NCBI GenBank assembly: GCA_910588795.1 | Contig: CAJURI010000019.1 | Span: forward strand, 1 to 40,546 | Source of the DNA: an uncultured Duncaniella sp. | GTDB taxonomy: Bacteria; Bacteroidota; Bacteroidia; Bacteroidales; Muribaculaceae | DNA: 40,546 nt | Direction: 5' to 3' | Part shown: positions 33,778 through 40,546 of the stretch, piece after piece | Position numbering within the stretch: position 1 is the stretch's first letter | Layout: each line of letters opens with the position of its first letter | Notes under the pieces: model-generated | Databases searched by the model: none | The model's input: only the letters and a program-made list of their open reading frames with translations | Told to the model about the DNA's origin: nothing | Translations under genes and position numbers: made by a program

Positions 33778-33785
33778 CAAAGTTA
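33778..33785 (-). promoter_or_regulatory. Predicted -7 element of the DUF6242-uppS-bamA cluster
   Basis: On the - strand this reads TAACTTTG, an exact TAnnTTTG, 51 nt before the ATG at 33727. The -33 region is not clear. It lies just past the leu operon terminator. Confidence 0.5.
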
Positions 33786-33818
33786 GCAACATTTTCGTTA
33801 ACTGAACCACCTCAATAG

Positions 33819-33849
33819 TAAAAAAAACAAAAAGTTCACCATTATGGTG
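33819..33849 (-). terminator. Intrinsic terminator of the leu operon
   Basis: On the - strand CACCA and TGGTG (33837-33849) form a 5-bp stem with a 3-nt loop, followed by AAC and then a run of T broken by one G (33819-33833). It begins within 8 nt of the leuB stop. The stem is short but the T-run is excellent. Confidence 0.65.
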
Positions 33850-33853
33850 CCGT

Positions 33854-34915
33854 TCAGTGCTTCCGGATATAATCGGTGATCCATGCTCCGACCTCACGTG
33901 TGCCGTATGTCGGTCCGCCCGGCACCTGTATCTCGGGCGTGCGTACCCCGGCATCGAGCGAGGCGTTTACTGCGTCGCGAACCGCCTTGCCCTCTTCGAT
34001 AAGTCCGAAGTGCTCTAACAGCATTGCCACTGACAGTATCTGTGCGAGTGGATTTGCTATGTTCTGTCCTTTTGCCTGGGGCCATGATCCGTGGATAGGC
34101 TCGAATACAGGTGTCTTTTCGCCTGTCGAGGCCGAGGGTAGCAGTCCCATGGATCCTGTTATGACTGACCCCTCGTCGGTGAGTATGTCCCCGAAAGTGT
34201 TTTCAGTGACCATGACATCGAAGAACCTCGGGTCCTGTATCATGCGCATGGCGGCGTTGTCGACATACATGAAGTCGGTGGTCACATCGGGGTACTGTGA
34301 CGCCATTTCCTTTGCCACTTTGCGCCACAGACGTGAGGAGGCGAGCACATTTGCCTTGTCAACCACGGTGAGGTGCTTGCGGCGTCGCAGGGCATAGGCG
34401 TAGCCCACACGGAGTATGCGCTCGATCTCGGCGCGGGTGTAGGCGTTGGTGTCATAGGCGCGGTCGTCTCCTTCATGCTTTTCGCCGAAGTACATTCCTC
34501 CGGTCAGCTCGCGTATGCACACGAAATCGGCTCCCTCGATCAGATCCTTGCGCAGCGGCGACATGTGCAGCAGGCAGCTGAATGTCTCGACGGGGCGTAT
34601 GTTGGCAAAGAGCCCGAGCTTTTTCCGCATGGCGAGCAGCCCTTGTTCAGGGCGTACCTTGGCTGTCGGGTCGTTGTCGAAGCGCGGGTCACCGACTGCG
34701 GAGAACAGTACGGCGTCGGCCCAGAGGCATGTGCGGTAGGTTTCGTCAGGAAACGGGTCGCCTGTCTTGTCGATGGCTTCCGCTCCACACAGGGCGTAGC
34801 TGTATTCGACGTCGTGACCGAATTTTTCACATACTGCCGACATTACGTCGACGCCTTGTGCCGAGATTTCCGGGCCTATGCCGTCACCGGGCAGGACTGC
34901 TATCTTGAGATTCAT
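33854..34915 (-). CDS. leuB: 3-isopropylmalate dehydrogenase
   Basis: A 353-residue NAD-dependent enzyme for the third step of leucine synthesis, oxidative decarboxylation of 3-isopropylmalate. Motifs: LPGDGIGPEI at the N-terminus, RELTGGMYFGEKHEG (substrate site), the catalytic Tyr/Lys region with VDKANVLASSRLWRKV, the metal-binding Asp in MYVDNAAMRMI, and the adenine-binding HGSWPQAKGQNIANPLA. Length and start are normal. It is the last gene of the leuA-C-D-B operon, 69 nt after leuD. In some Bacteroides that position holds a second isopropylmalate-synthase-like gene, which is absent here. Confidence 0.96.
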   Translation of the reverse strand: MNLKIAVLPGDGIGPEISAQGVDVMSAVCEKFGHDVEYSYALCGAEAIDKTGDPFPDETYRTCLWADAVLFSAVGDPRFDNDPTAKVRPEQGLLAMRKKLGLFANIRPVETFSCLLHMSPLRKDLIEGADFVCIRELTGGMYFGEKHEGDDRAYDTNAYTRAEIERILRVGYAYALRRRKHLTVVDKANVLASSRLWRKVAKEMASQYPDVTTDFMYVDNAAMRMIQDPRFFDVMVTENTFGDILTDEGSVITGSMGLLPSASTGEKTPVFEPIHGSWPQAKGQNIANPLAQILSVAMLLEHFGLIEEGKAVRDAVNASLDAGVRTPEIQVPGGPTYGTREVGAWITDYIRKH

Positions 34916-34984
34916 AGTTTACGGGGGATATGGGGTGTTGTTGAAAAAACGGTTTGGGAATGCGGACCTCGCGGCCCGGCCCGG

Positions 34985-35581
34985 TCAATGCTGCCGGGAG
35001 GCTTCGAAACGCTCTATGTCGTCACGCCGTGACAGGAGATATTCGACATCGTCAAGCCCTTCGCTGAGGCATTGCTTCTTGTAAGGGTTTATGTCGAATT
35101 TCTCTGATTTGCCGGTGGCAAGGTTGGTGATTGTCTGCGACGGGAGGTCAACCTTTACCTTTGTGAATGGATCGGCTGCGATCGATGCGAACAGTCCGGC
35201 GAGGAAGTCCTCGCTCACAGTGACCGGGAGGACGAAACTGTTGAGTTCGTTCTGCTTGTGTATGTCGGCAAAGAAGCTTGACACCACTACACGGAAGCCG
35301 TAATCATGTATGGCCCATGCGGCATGTTCGCGCGACGATCCTGACCCGAAGTTCTTTCCCGCCACAAGCACGCAGCCTGAGTAGGCCGGATCGTTTAGCG
35401 CGAATGAGCTTATGGGATTACCTTCCTTGTCGAAACGCCAGTCGCGGAACAGGTTGTCGCCGAAGCCTTCGCGGGATGTGGCCTTGAGGAAGCGTGCGGG
35501 TATGATCTGGTCTGTGTCGATATTCTCCATTGGCAGTGGGACACATGACGATATTATGGTGCTGAATTTTTCTTTCATCAC
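34985..35581 (-). CDS. leuD: 3-isopropylmalate dehydratase small subunit
   Basis: A 198-residue small subunit that forms the swivel domain of isopropylmalate isomerase with LeuC. Recognised by PMENIDTDQIIPARFLK near residue 18 and the substrate-binding GKNFGSGSSREHAAWAI near 75. Typical length. It lies 8 nt after leuC, so translation is probably coupled. It is cytosolic. Confidence 0.96.
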   Translation of the reverse strand: MMKEKFSTIISSCVPLPMENIDTDQIIPARFLKATSREGFGDNLFRDWRFDKEGNPISSFALNDPAYSGCVLVAGKNFGSGSSREHAAWAIHDYGFRVVVSSFFADIHKQNELNSFVLPVTVSEDFLAGLFASIAADPFTKVKVDLPSQTITNLATGKSEKFDINPYKKQCLSEGLDDVEYLLSRRDDIERFEASRQH

Positions 35582-35589
35582 AGAATGTT

Positions 35590-36984
35590 TTAGAGGGTGC
35601 GTGGGTCGGTTATCTTGCCTGTCACGGCTGCTGCCGCCGCCACGAGCGGACCGGCGAGTATGGTGCGTGCACCCGGACCCTGGCGTCCCTCGAAGTTGCG
35701 GTTGGATGTGGATACTGCGAGCTTTCCTGCAGGGATCTTGTCATCGTTCATAGCAAGGCATGCCGAGCATCCGGGCTGACGCAGATCGAATCCGGCTTCC
35801 TCAAGGATCCTGTCGATCCCTTCTGCCCGTATCTGCCTGTCGACGCTCCATGAGCCGGGCACGAGCCATGCTGTGACACCGGGAGCTTTCTTACGGCCTT
35901 TGACGAAGTTTGCGAATGCTCGGAAGTCCTCGATGCGCCCGTTGGTGCATGACCCGAGAAACACGTAGTCGACCGGTGTGCCTATGAGGCATTCTCCGGT
36001 TTTGAATCCCATATATTCGAGAGCCTTGTCGTAGGATATGCGTCCCTGCTCGTCTGCCGGGTCCGGGGCGGGTATTCTTTCCGTGATCCCTATCCCCATG
36101 CCTGGATTGGTGCCGAATGTGATGCGCGGCTCTATGTCGGCGGCATCGAAGTGCACCTCGGCATCGAATACGGCACCATCGTCGGTGTGAAGTGTGCGCC
36201 AGTATGCGAGGGCCTTGTCCCATTCATCGCCTTTTGGAGCGTATTCGCGCCCCTTGATGTAGGCGAAGGTGGTTTCGTCGGGCGCAATCATGCCACCGCG
36301 TGCGCCCATCTCTATCGACATGTTGCAAAGTGTCATGCGCCCTTCCATTGATAGGGAGCGAATGGCTTCGCCGGCATATTCAACGAAGTAGCCTGTGGCT
36401 CCTCCGGTGGTCATGCGCGAGATTATGTAAAGGGCTATGTCCTTGGCTGTCACTCCGTCGGATGGCCGGCCGTCTACTGTGATGCGCATTTTCTTAGGCT
36501 TGGGCTGTATGATGCACTGCGAGGCAAGCACCATCTCGACCTCGCTTGTGCCGATGCCGAAGGCCACGGCTCCGAGCGCGCCGTGGGTGGAGGTGTGGGA
36601 GTCGCCGCACACGAGTGTCTGGCCGGGGAGAGTAAGCCCGTTTTCCGGTCCGATGACGTGTATTATGCCGTTTTTGGGGTGCATCAGTCCGAAGAGAGTA
36701 AGCCCGAATTCGGACGCGTTGCGCAGGAGTGTGTCTACCTGGTTGCGCGATACCGGATCATTGATCGGCAGGTCCTGGCGCAAGGTAGGAATGTTGTGGT
36801 CGGGGGAGCATATGGTGCGTTCGGGACGCATCACGCGTATGCCGCGTCGGCGCAGCCCGTCGAAAGCCTGCGGGCTTGTCACCTCGTGGCAGTAATGGCG
36901 GTCGATATACAGCTGGTCGGGACCGTCGGGAATGTGGTTGACCACATGTGCGTCCCATATCTTGTCGAAAAGTGTCTTTGGCAT
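35590..36984 (-). CDS. leuC: 3-isopropylmalate dehydratase large subunit
   Basis: A 464-residue aconitase-family protein that carries the 4Fe-4S cluster and converts 2- to 3-isopropylmalate with LeuD. The cluster Cys residues are in FLGSCTNGR (about 345) and GCSACLAMN (about 405-408). Further family signatures are CGDSHTSTHGALGAVAFGIG and MSIEMGARGGMIAPDETTF. Normal length. It starts 9 nt after leuA. Nothing odd was seen. Confidence 0.97.
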   Translation of the reverse strand: MPKTLFDKIWDAHVVNHIPDGPDQLYIDRHYCHEVTSPQAFDGLRRRGIRVMRPERTICSPDHNIPTLRQDLPINDPVSRNQVDTLLRNASEFGLTLFGLMHPKNGIIHVIGPENGLTLPGQTLVCGDSHTSTHGALGAVAFGIGTSEVEMVLASQCIIQPKPKKMRITVDGRPSDGVTAKDIALYIISRMTTGGATGYFVEYAGEAIRSLSMEGRMTLCNMSIEMGARGGMIAPDETTFAYIKGREYAPKGDEWDKALAYWRTLHTDDGAVFDAEVHFDAADIEPRITFGTNPGMGIGITERIPAPDPADEQGRISYDKALEYMGFKTGECLIGTPVDYVFLGSCTNGRIEDFRAFANFVKGRKKAPGVTAWLVPGSWSVDRQIRAEGIDRILEEAGFDLRQPGCSACLAMNDDKIPAGKLAVSTSNRNFEGRQGPGARTILAGPLVAAAAAVTGKITDPRTL

Positions 36985-36993
36985 GGCTATGTG

Positions 36994-38490
36994 CTATCTT
37001 ACGAATTTGTTGATTGCGTCGATGAACGCTTCGGCACTTGCTGCGACGATATCGGTGTTGGCTGAGAATCCGTAGTAGGACACACCTTCGTGCTCCACTG
37101 TCATATGCACTTTGCCCACGTCGTTGCTCCCCTTGTTGATGGCCTGGATGAGGAACTCTTTCAGGAGCATCTTGCGGTGTATGATGTTCTTTATGGCAGA
37201 GATAGCGGCATCGACCGGACCGTTGCCTGAAGCGCATGCCTCGAATTTTTCTCCGGCTATGTCGAGCCCCACGCTCGCCACAGAGTGTACTTTCACGCCC
37301 GATGTGACCTGAAGGAAGTCGAGCTTGATGCGTGACGACGCTTTGCTGTGCTGCCCGGCTATCATCAGTACGTCGTCATCGTTGATTTCCTTCTTGCGGT
37401 CGGCGAGCTGGAGGAATGCCTCGTAGGCTTTGTCGAGCTGTTCGGAGGTGAGCTCGCATCCGAGCACATGGAGGCGGTGCTTGAGCGCGGCGCGTCCGCT
37501 GCGTGCGGTGAGCACGATGGAGTTTTCGTCGATCCCTACGTCCTTGGGGTCTATGATCTCGTAGCTTTCGCGGTTCTTGAGCACTCCGTCCTGATGTATT
37601 CCTGAGGAATGTGCGAAGGCGTTGCGGCCCACTATTGATTTGTTGGGCTGAACCGGCATGTTCATGAGGCTTGACACCATGCGGCTTATGCCTGTGATGC
37701 GTGTGGCATTGATGTCGGTGTCTATCCCGAGTTCCTTGTGGGAACGGAATGTCATCACCACCTCCTCGAGCGCGGTGTTGCCGGCGCGTTCGCCTATGCC
37801 GTTGATGGTTACTTCGGCCTGGCGTGCCCCGTTGAGTATGCCTGAGACAGTGTTGGCTGTGGCCATGCCGAGGTCGTTGTGGCAGTGAGTGGCTATGGTC
37901 ACTCTGTCGATGCCGTCGACATGCTCCATGAGGTATTTTATTTTTGCCCCGAATTCCGCCGGGAGGCAGTAGCCTGTGGTGTCGGGGATGTTTATTACCG
38001 TCGCGCCTGCTTTGATTACGGCTTCGACGACACGTGCGAGGTACTCGTTGTCGGTGCGTCCGGCATCCTCGGCATAGAACTGTACATCCTCCACAAATTT
38101 TTTCGCATATGCCACGGCTGCCACCGCGCGCTGCAGTATCTCCTCGCGGTTGGAGTTGAATTTATATCTGATGTGCGGATCTGATGTGCCTATGCCTGTG
38201 TGTATGCGCGGGTGTTTGGCATACTTGAGTGCATCGGCTGCTACGCGTATGTCGTTTTCTACGGCTCGTGTCAGAGCGCATATGGTGGGCCATGTCACGG
38301 CCTTGGATATCTCTACTACCGAATTGAAGTCGCCCGGGCTTGATACCGGAAATCCTGCTTCGATGACGTCTACACCGAGGCTTTCGAGTGCTTTGGCTAC
38401 TTCGATTTTCTCTACGGTGTTCAGCTGGCATCCGGGCACCTGTTCCCCGTCACGGAGGGTGGTGTCAAAAATGTATAGTTTGTCGCTCAT
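36994..38490 (-). CDS. leuA: 2-isopropylmalate synthase
   Basis: A 498-residue enzyme for the first committed step of leucine synthesis, acetyl-CoA plus 2-oxoisovalerate. The HMGL-like TIM barrel (about 1-270) shows FDTTLRDGEQVPGCQLN, the metal-binding THCHNDLGMATANT and the GIGERAGNTALEE signature. A linker with HSSGIHQDGVLK follows, and a C-terminal regulatory LeuA-dimer domain (about 375-498) provides leucine feedback. Gene order leuA-leuC-leuD-leuB, all closely spaced, indicates one operon. The predicted leader is only about 20 nt, so attenuation through a leader peptide is unlikely; control is probably at initiation and by feedback. Confidence 0.96.
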   Translation of the reverse strand: MSDKLYIFDTTLRDGEQVPGCQLNTVEKIEVAKALESLGVDVIEAGFPVSSPGDFNSVVEISKAVTWPTICALTRAVENDIRVAADALKYAKHPRIHTGIGTSDPHIRYKFNSNREEILQRAVAAVAYAKKFVEDVQFYAEDAGRTDNEYLARVVEAVIKAGATVINIPDTTGYCLPAEFGAKIKYLMEHVDGIDRVTIATHCHNDLGMATANTVSGILNGARQAEVTINGIGERAGNTALEEVVMTFRSHKELGIDTDINATRITGISRMVSSLMNMPVQPNKSIVGRNAFAHSSGIHQDGVLKNRESYEIIDPKDVGIDENSIVLTARSGRAALKHRLHVLGCELTSEQLDKAYEAFLQLADRKKEINDDDVLMIAGQHSKASSRIKLDFLQVTSGVKVHSVASVGLDIAGEKFEACASGNGPVDAAISAIKNIIHRKMLLKEFLIQAINKGSNDVGKVHMTVEHEGVSYYGFSANTDIVAASAEAFIDAINKFVR

Positions 38491-38516
38491 AAGCTAAAAT
38501 TTTACCTATTGGAGCA

Positions 38517-38548
38517 CAAAGATACTGATTATTTATATATTTTGCCAA
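38517..38548 (-). promoter_or_regulatory. Predicted promoter of the leu operon
   Basis: On the - strand TTGG (38545-38548) and TATCTTTG (38517-38524) match the Bacteroidota -33 and -7 elements with a 20-nt spacer. The transcript start is expected about 20 nt before the leuA ATG. Confidence 0.65.
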
Positions 38549-38589
38549 TTTACTTTAAATTTTTAACTTATAATGCAATTTTATTTAAT

Positions 38590-38640
38590 GTAATAAAATG
38601 CAGCACCGCCGCGCATGGATCTGTCCATGTGCGGCGGTGC
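38590..38640 (-). terminator. Strong terminator of the rpsB-tsf operon
   Basis: Arms 38603-38619 and 38624-38640 pair over 17 bp with one wobble and a TCTG loop. On the - strand the stem is followed by a T-rich run (38594-38599 and beyond). It ends transcription 35 nt after the tsf stop and insulates the leu operon. Confidence 0.9.
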
Positions 38641-38675
38641 ATGTGGTATGGAATATCCGGCTGGATTCTGTGCCG

Positions 38676-39668
38676 TTAATCCTGATTGAGGTTGACGCGC
38701 TTGAAGTCAACGACTACAAGTCCCTTCTTCGAGTTGTCGAGGAACTGGCCTACGGTGAGCTTGCTGTCCTGGACATATTCCTGCTCCATGAGGCATGATT
38801 CCTTGAAGAACTTGTTGAGACGTCCGTTGGCGATGTTCTGGATCATAGCCTCGGGGAGGTTTGCGGCCTTGGCCTCGGCTGTGGTCTTGATGATCTCGCG
38901 GCCCTTGGCGGCTTCCTCTTCGGTGATCCATCCCTTTGAGATGTTGGACTCGATGTGGTCCTCGCTGTCGAAGTGGTTGGGGTTGAGGCCTGCTTTCTTG
39001 AGGGCTGCCTCAACAGCCTTGCGCACCTGCTCCTGCTTGGTCTTCTCGATAGCCACGCTGATCTCGGCGTCGATGGTTGCCTGGGGAACATCGTTGCGGG
39101 ATACAGCTACGGGGTTCATGGATGCTATCTGCATGCACACCTCGCGGCCTATCTGCGGATCGACACCTTCGAGGTTGAACCCTACGATGGCGGCGAGCTT
39201 GTTGTTGAAGTGGTTGTAGGCGGCTGTTGTGGGAGCTTCTACTATAGCGTATGCTCCTATCTCGGTCTTCTCGCCGGTCTTGCCGCTCTCCTCGGTGATG
39301 AGGTCGGCCACGGTCTGTCCGTCCACTGTGAATGCCTTGAGCTCTTCAACAGTCTTGAACTTGTTGGCCATCACGAGATCCATGAGCTTGTTGGCGAGGG
39401 CTACGAAGCCTGCGTTCTTTGCCACGAAGTCTGTCTCGCAGTTGAGAGCGAGCACGGCTGCGAAGTTTCCGTCGTTCCTGGCTATGACTACGCCTTCGGA
39501 AGCCTGGCGGTCTTCGCGCTTGGCTGCCACTGCCTGACCCTTCTTGCGGAGGATCTCAACGGCAGCCTCGATGTCGCCGTTGGTTTCGGCGAGGGCTTTC
39601 TTGCAGTCCATCAGGCCGGCACTGGTAAGGTTGCGCAGCTTGGTGATTTCTGCCATTGTAACTGCCAT
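38676..39668 (-). CDS. tsf: Translation elongation factor Ts
   Basis: A 330-residue nucleotide exchange factor that recharges EF-Tu. The N-terminal UBA-like domain reads EITKLRNLTSAGLMDCKKAL, followed by the EF-Ts signature NCETDFVAKNAGFVALANKL near residue 80. The core exchange domain then runs on, ending KFFKESCLMEQEYVQDSKLT. It is longer than the 283 residues of E. coli, as is usual in Bacteroidota. MAVTMAEITK is kept as the start because this extra N-terminal Met-Ala pattern is common in the phylum. It follows rpsB after 80 nt in the conserved rpsB-tsf order. Confidence 0.97.
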   Translation of the reverse strand: MAVTMAEITKLRNLTSAGLMDCKKALAETNGDIEAAVEILRKKGQAVAAKREDRQASEGVVIARNDGNFAAVLALNCETDFVAKNAGFVALANKLMDLVMANKFKTVEELKAFTVDGQTVADLITEESGKTGEKTEIGAYAIVEAPTTAAYNHFNNKLAAIVGFNLEGVDPQIGREVCMQIASMNPVAVSRNDVPQATIDAEISVAIEKTKQEQVRKAVEAALKKAGLNPNHFDSEDHIESNISKGWITEEEAAKGREIIKTTAEAKAANLPEAMIQNIANGRLNKFFKESCLMEQEYVQDSKLTVGQFLDNSKKGLVVVDFKRVNLNQD

Positions 39669-39748
39669 AATTATATGTTGTTTTGGTAGTTTTAATAATA
39701 GTGTGTGATTGTTATCTGCGGAGTTGTCCCGTATGGACTGTGGCGGGA

Positions 39749-40546
39749 TTACTCTGCGGCCTCAGCCTCGGGAGCCTCAACTGCTGCTACAGCTTCTTCC
39801 TCGGCGGGAGCTTCTGCTGTCTCGGCGTGGCGGCTTACGCGACGGCGTGATCCTTCACGGCGGGGAGCGGGTGTCTCACCGTTCTCTGCTGATGCCTTTT
39901 CGTCGGCTTTCTCTACCTTGCGCTCTGCGAGACCTTCGTTTATGGCGTCGCATACAGTGGAGAGGATAAGCTCGATCGACTTGGATGCGTCATCGTTGGC
40001 GGGGATTACGTAGTCCACGTCGTTGGGGTTGGAGTTGGTGTCGACGATAGCGAACACGGGTATGCCGAGGCGGTTGGCTTCTGCTACAGCGATGTGCTCC
40101 TTGGCAACGTCTACTACGAAGAGTGCCGATGGGAGACGGTTGAGGTCAGCGATTGATCCGAGGTTCTTCTCGAGTTTTGCGCGCTGGCGTGTGATCTGAA
40201 GCTTCTCGCGCTTTGAGAGATTGTCGAATGTGCCGTCCTTTGCCATCTTGTCGATGGATGCCATCTTCTTCACAGCCTTGCGGATGGTGGGGAAGTTGGT
40301 GAGCATGCCGCCGGGCCAGCGTTCGATTACGTAGGGCATACCTACGCTCTGGGCTTTTTCAGCGAGTATTTCCTTTGCCTGCTTCTTGGTGGCAACGAAG
40401 AGGACCTTCTTGCCGCTCTTGGCGAAGTTGCGGAGCACGTTGGCTGCGTCTTCAAGCTTGGCCTGGGTCTTATAGAGGTCGATGATGTGGATACCGTTGC
40501 GCTCCATGAAGATGTAAGGAGCCATTGCAGGATTCCATTTTCTTTT
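39749..40546 (-). CDS. rpsB: 30S ribosomal protein uS2 (5'-truncated)
   Basis: The frame is open to the edge of the window and encodes KRKWNPAMAPYIFMERNGIH, the well-known early part of uS2, so the true start lies about 20 residues beyond base 40546. The ATG at 40525 is internal. Recognisable blocks include KKVLFVATKKQAKEI, RWPGGMLTNFPTIRK and NRLGIPVFAIVDTNSNP. After the globular part there is a tail of about 50 residues, first basic (REGSRRRVSR) and then rich in Ala and Glu, longer than in E. coli. Ribosomal function is certain; any role of the tail is unknown. Confidence 0.97.
   Translation of the reverse strand, partial: KRKWNPAMAPYIFMERNGIHIIDLYKTQAKLEDAANVLRNFAKSGKKVLFVATKKQAKEILAEKAQSVGMPYVIERWPGGMLTNFPTIRKAVKKMASIDKMAKDGTFDNLSKREKLQITRQRAKLEKNLGSIADLNRLPSALFVVDVAKEHIAVAEANRLGIPVFAIVDTNSNPNDVDYVIPANDDASKSIELILSTVCDAINEGLAERKVEKADEKASAENGETPAPRREGSRRRVSRHAETAEAPAEEEAVAAVEAPEAEAAE

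Noticed and set aside
38955..39689. 244-codon open frame on the + strand opposite tsf, and 25150-25770 opposite the permease gene
   Set aside because: Antisense shadows of well-identified genes, with no start signals or recognisable product.
1..40546. CRISPR arrays, tRNA genes, insertion sequences
   Set aside because: No regularly spaced repeats, no cloverleaf-like stretches in the gaps, and no transposase or integrase motifs were seen.

Overview
The window reads as a chromosomal segment of a Bacteroidales bacterium. A gut Muribaculaceae relative (Duncaniella/Muribaculum-like) is my best guess from overall feel and GC content, but the family level is inference. The phylum-level evidence is direct: two SusC/SusD pairs, AraC-type regulators with periplasmic TPR domains, TAnnTTTG (-7) promoters, the families DUF6242 and DUF6089, lipoproteins with acidic residues after the lipid-bearing Cys, and Bacteroidota-type RpoC, EF-Ts and uS2. 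No tRNA, rRNA, IS element or CRISPR array was seen.

Layout. (1) 2-2812 is the 3' two thirds of rpoC, followed by a 335-nt non-coding stretch with a long perfect hairpin and several dyads. (2) 3148-11328, + strand: nutrient-uptake module A, made of a TPR-TM-AraC regulator, an exported TlpA-like thioredoxin, SusC and SusD, closed by a strong terminator. (3) 11611-13526, + strand: an AT-rich two-gene cassette of an AAA_15/ABC-type ATPase overlapping a TOPRIM-like protein. It is the best candidate for a poorly described anti-phage system. (4) 13708-15707, + strand: NhaD-type Na+/H+ antiporter and a small lipoprotein. (5) 15822-23624, - strand: module B, which has the same four gene types as module A (regulator, SusC, SusD, TlpA-like lipoprotein) and converges on it. 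Its regulator lacks a standard start codon, and a 30-bp palindrome lies in front of its susC.

(6) 23673-33727, - strand: an envelope cluster transcribed in the order DUF6242 surface lipoprotein, DUF6089 outer-membrane protein, uppS, bamA, skp, skp, LptF/LptG-type permease, ribBA. It links undecaprenyl phosphate synthesis, outer-membrane protein insertion with its chaperones, and LPS export. (7) 33854-38490, - strand: leucine operon leuA-leuC-leuD-leuB with a good promoter and terminator. (8) 38676-40546, - strand: tsf and the 5'-truncated rpsB, ending in a 17-bp-stem terminator.

Neither SusCD module encodes a glycoside hydrolase, lyase, sulfatase or peptidase. Both carry a thioredoxin-fold protein instead, so they are not ordinary polysaccharide utilization loci as far as this window shows.
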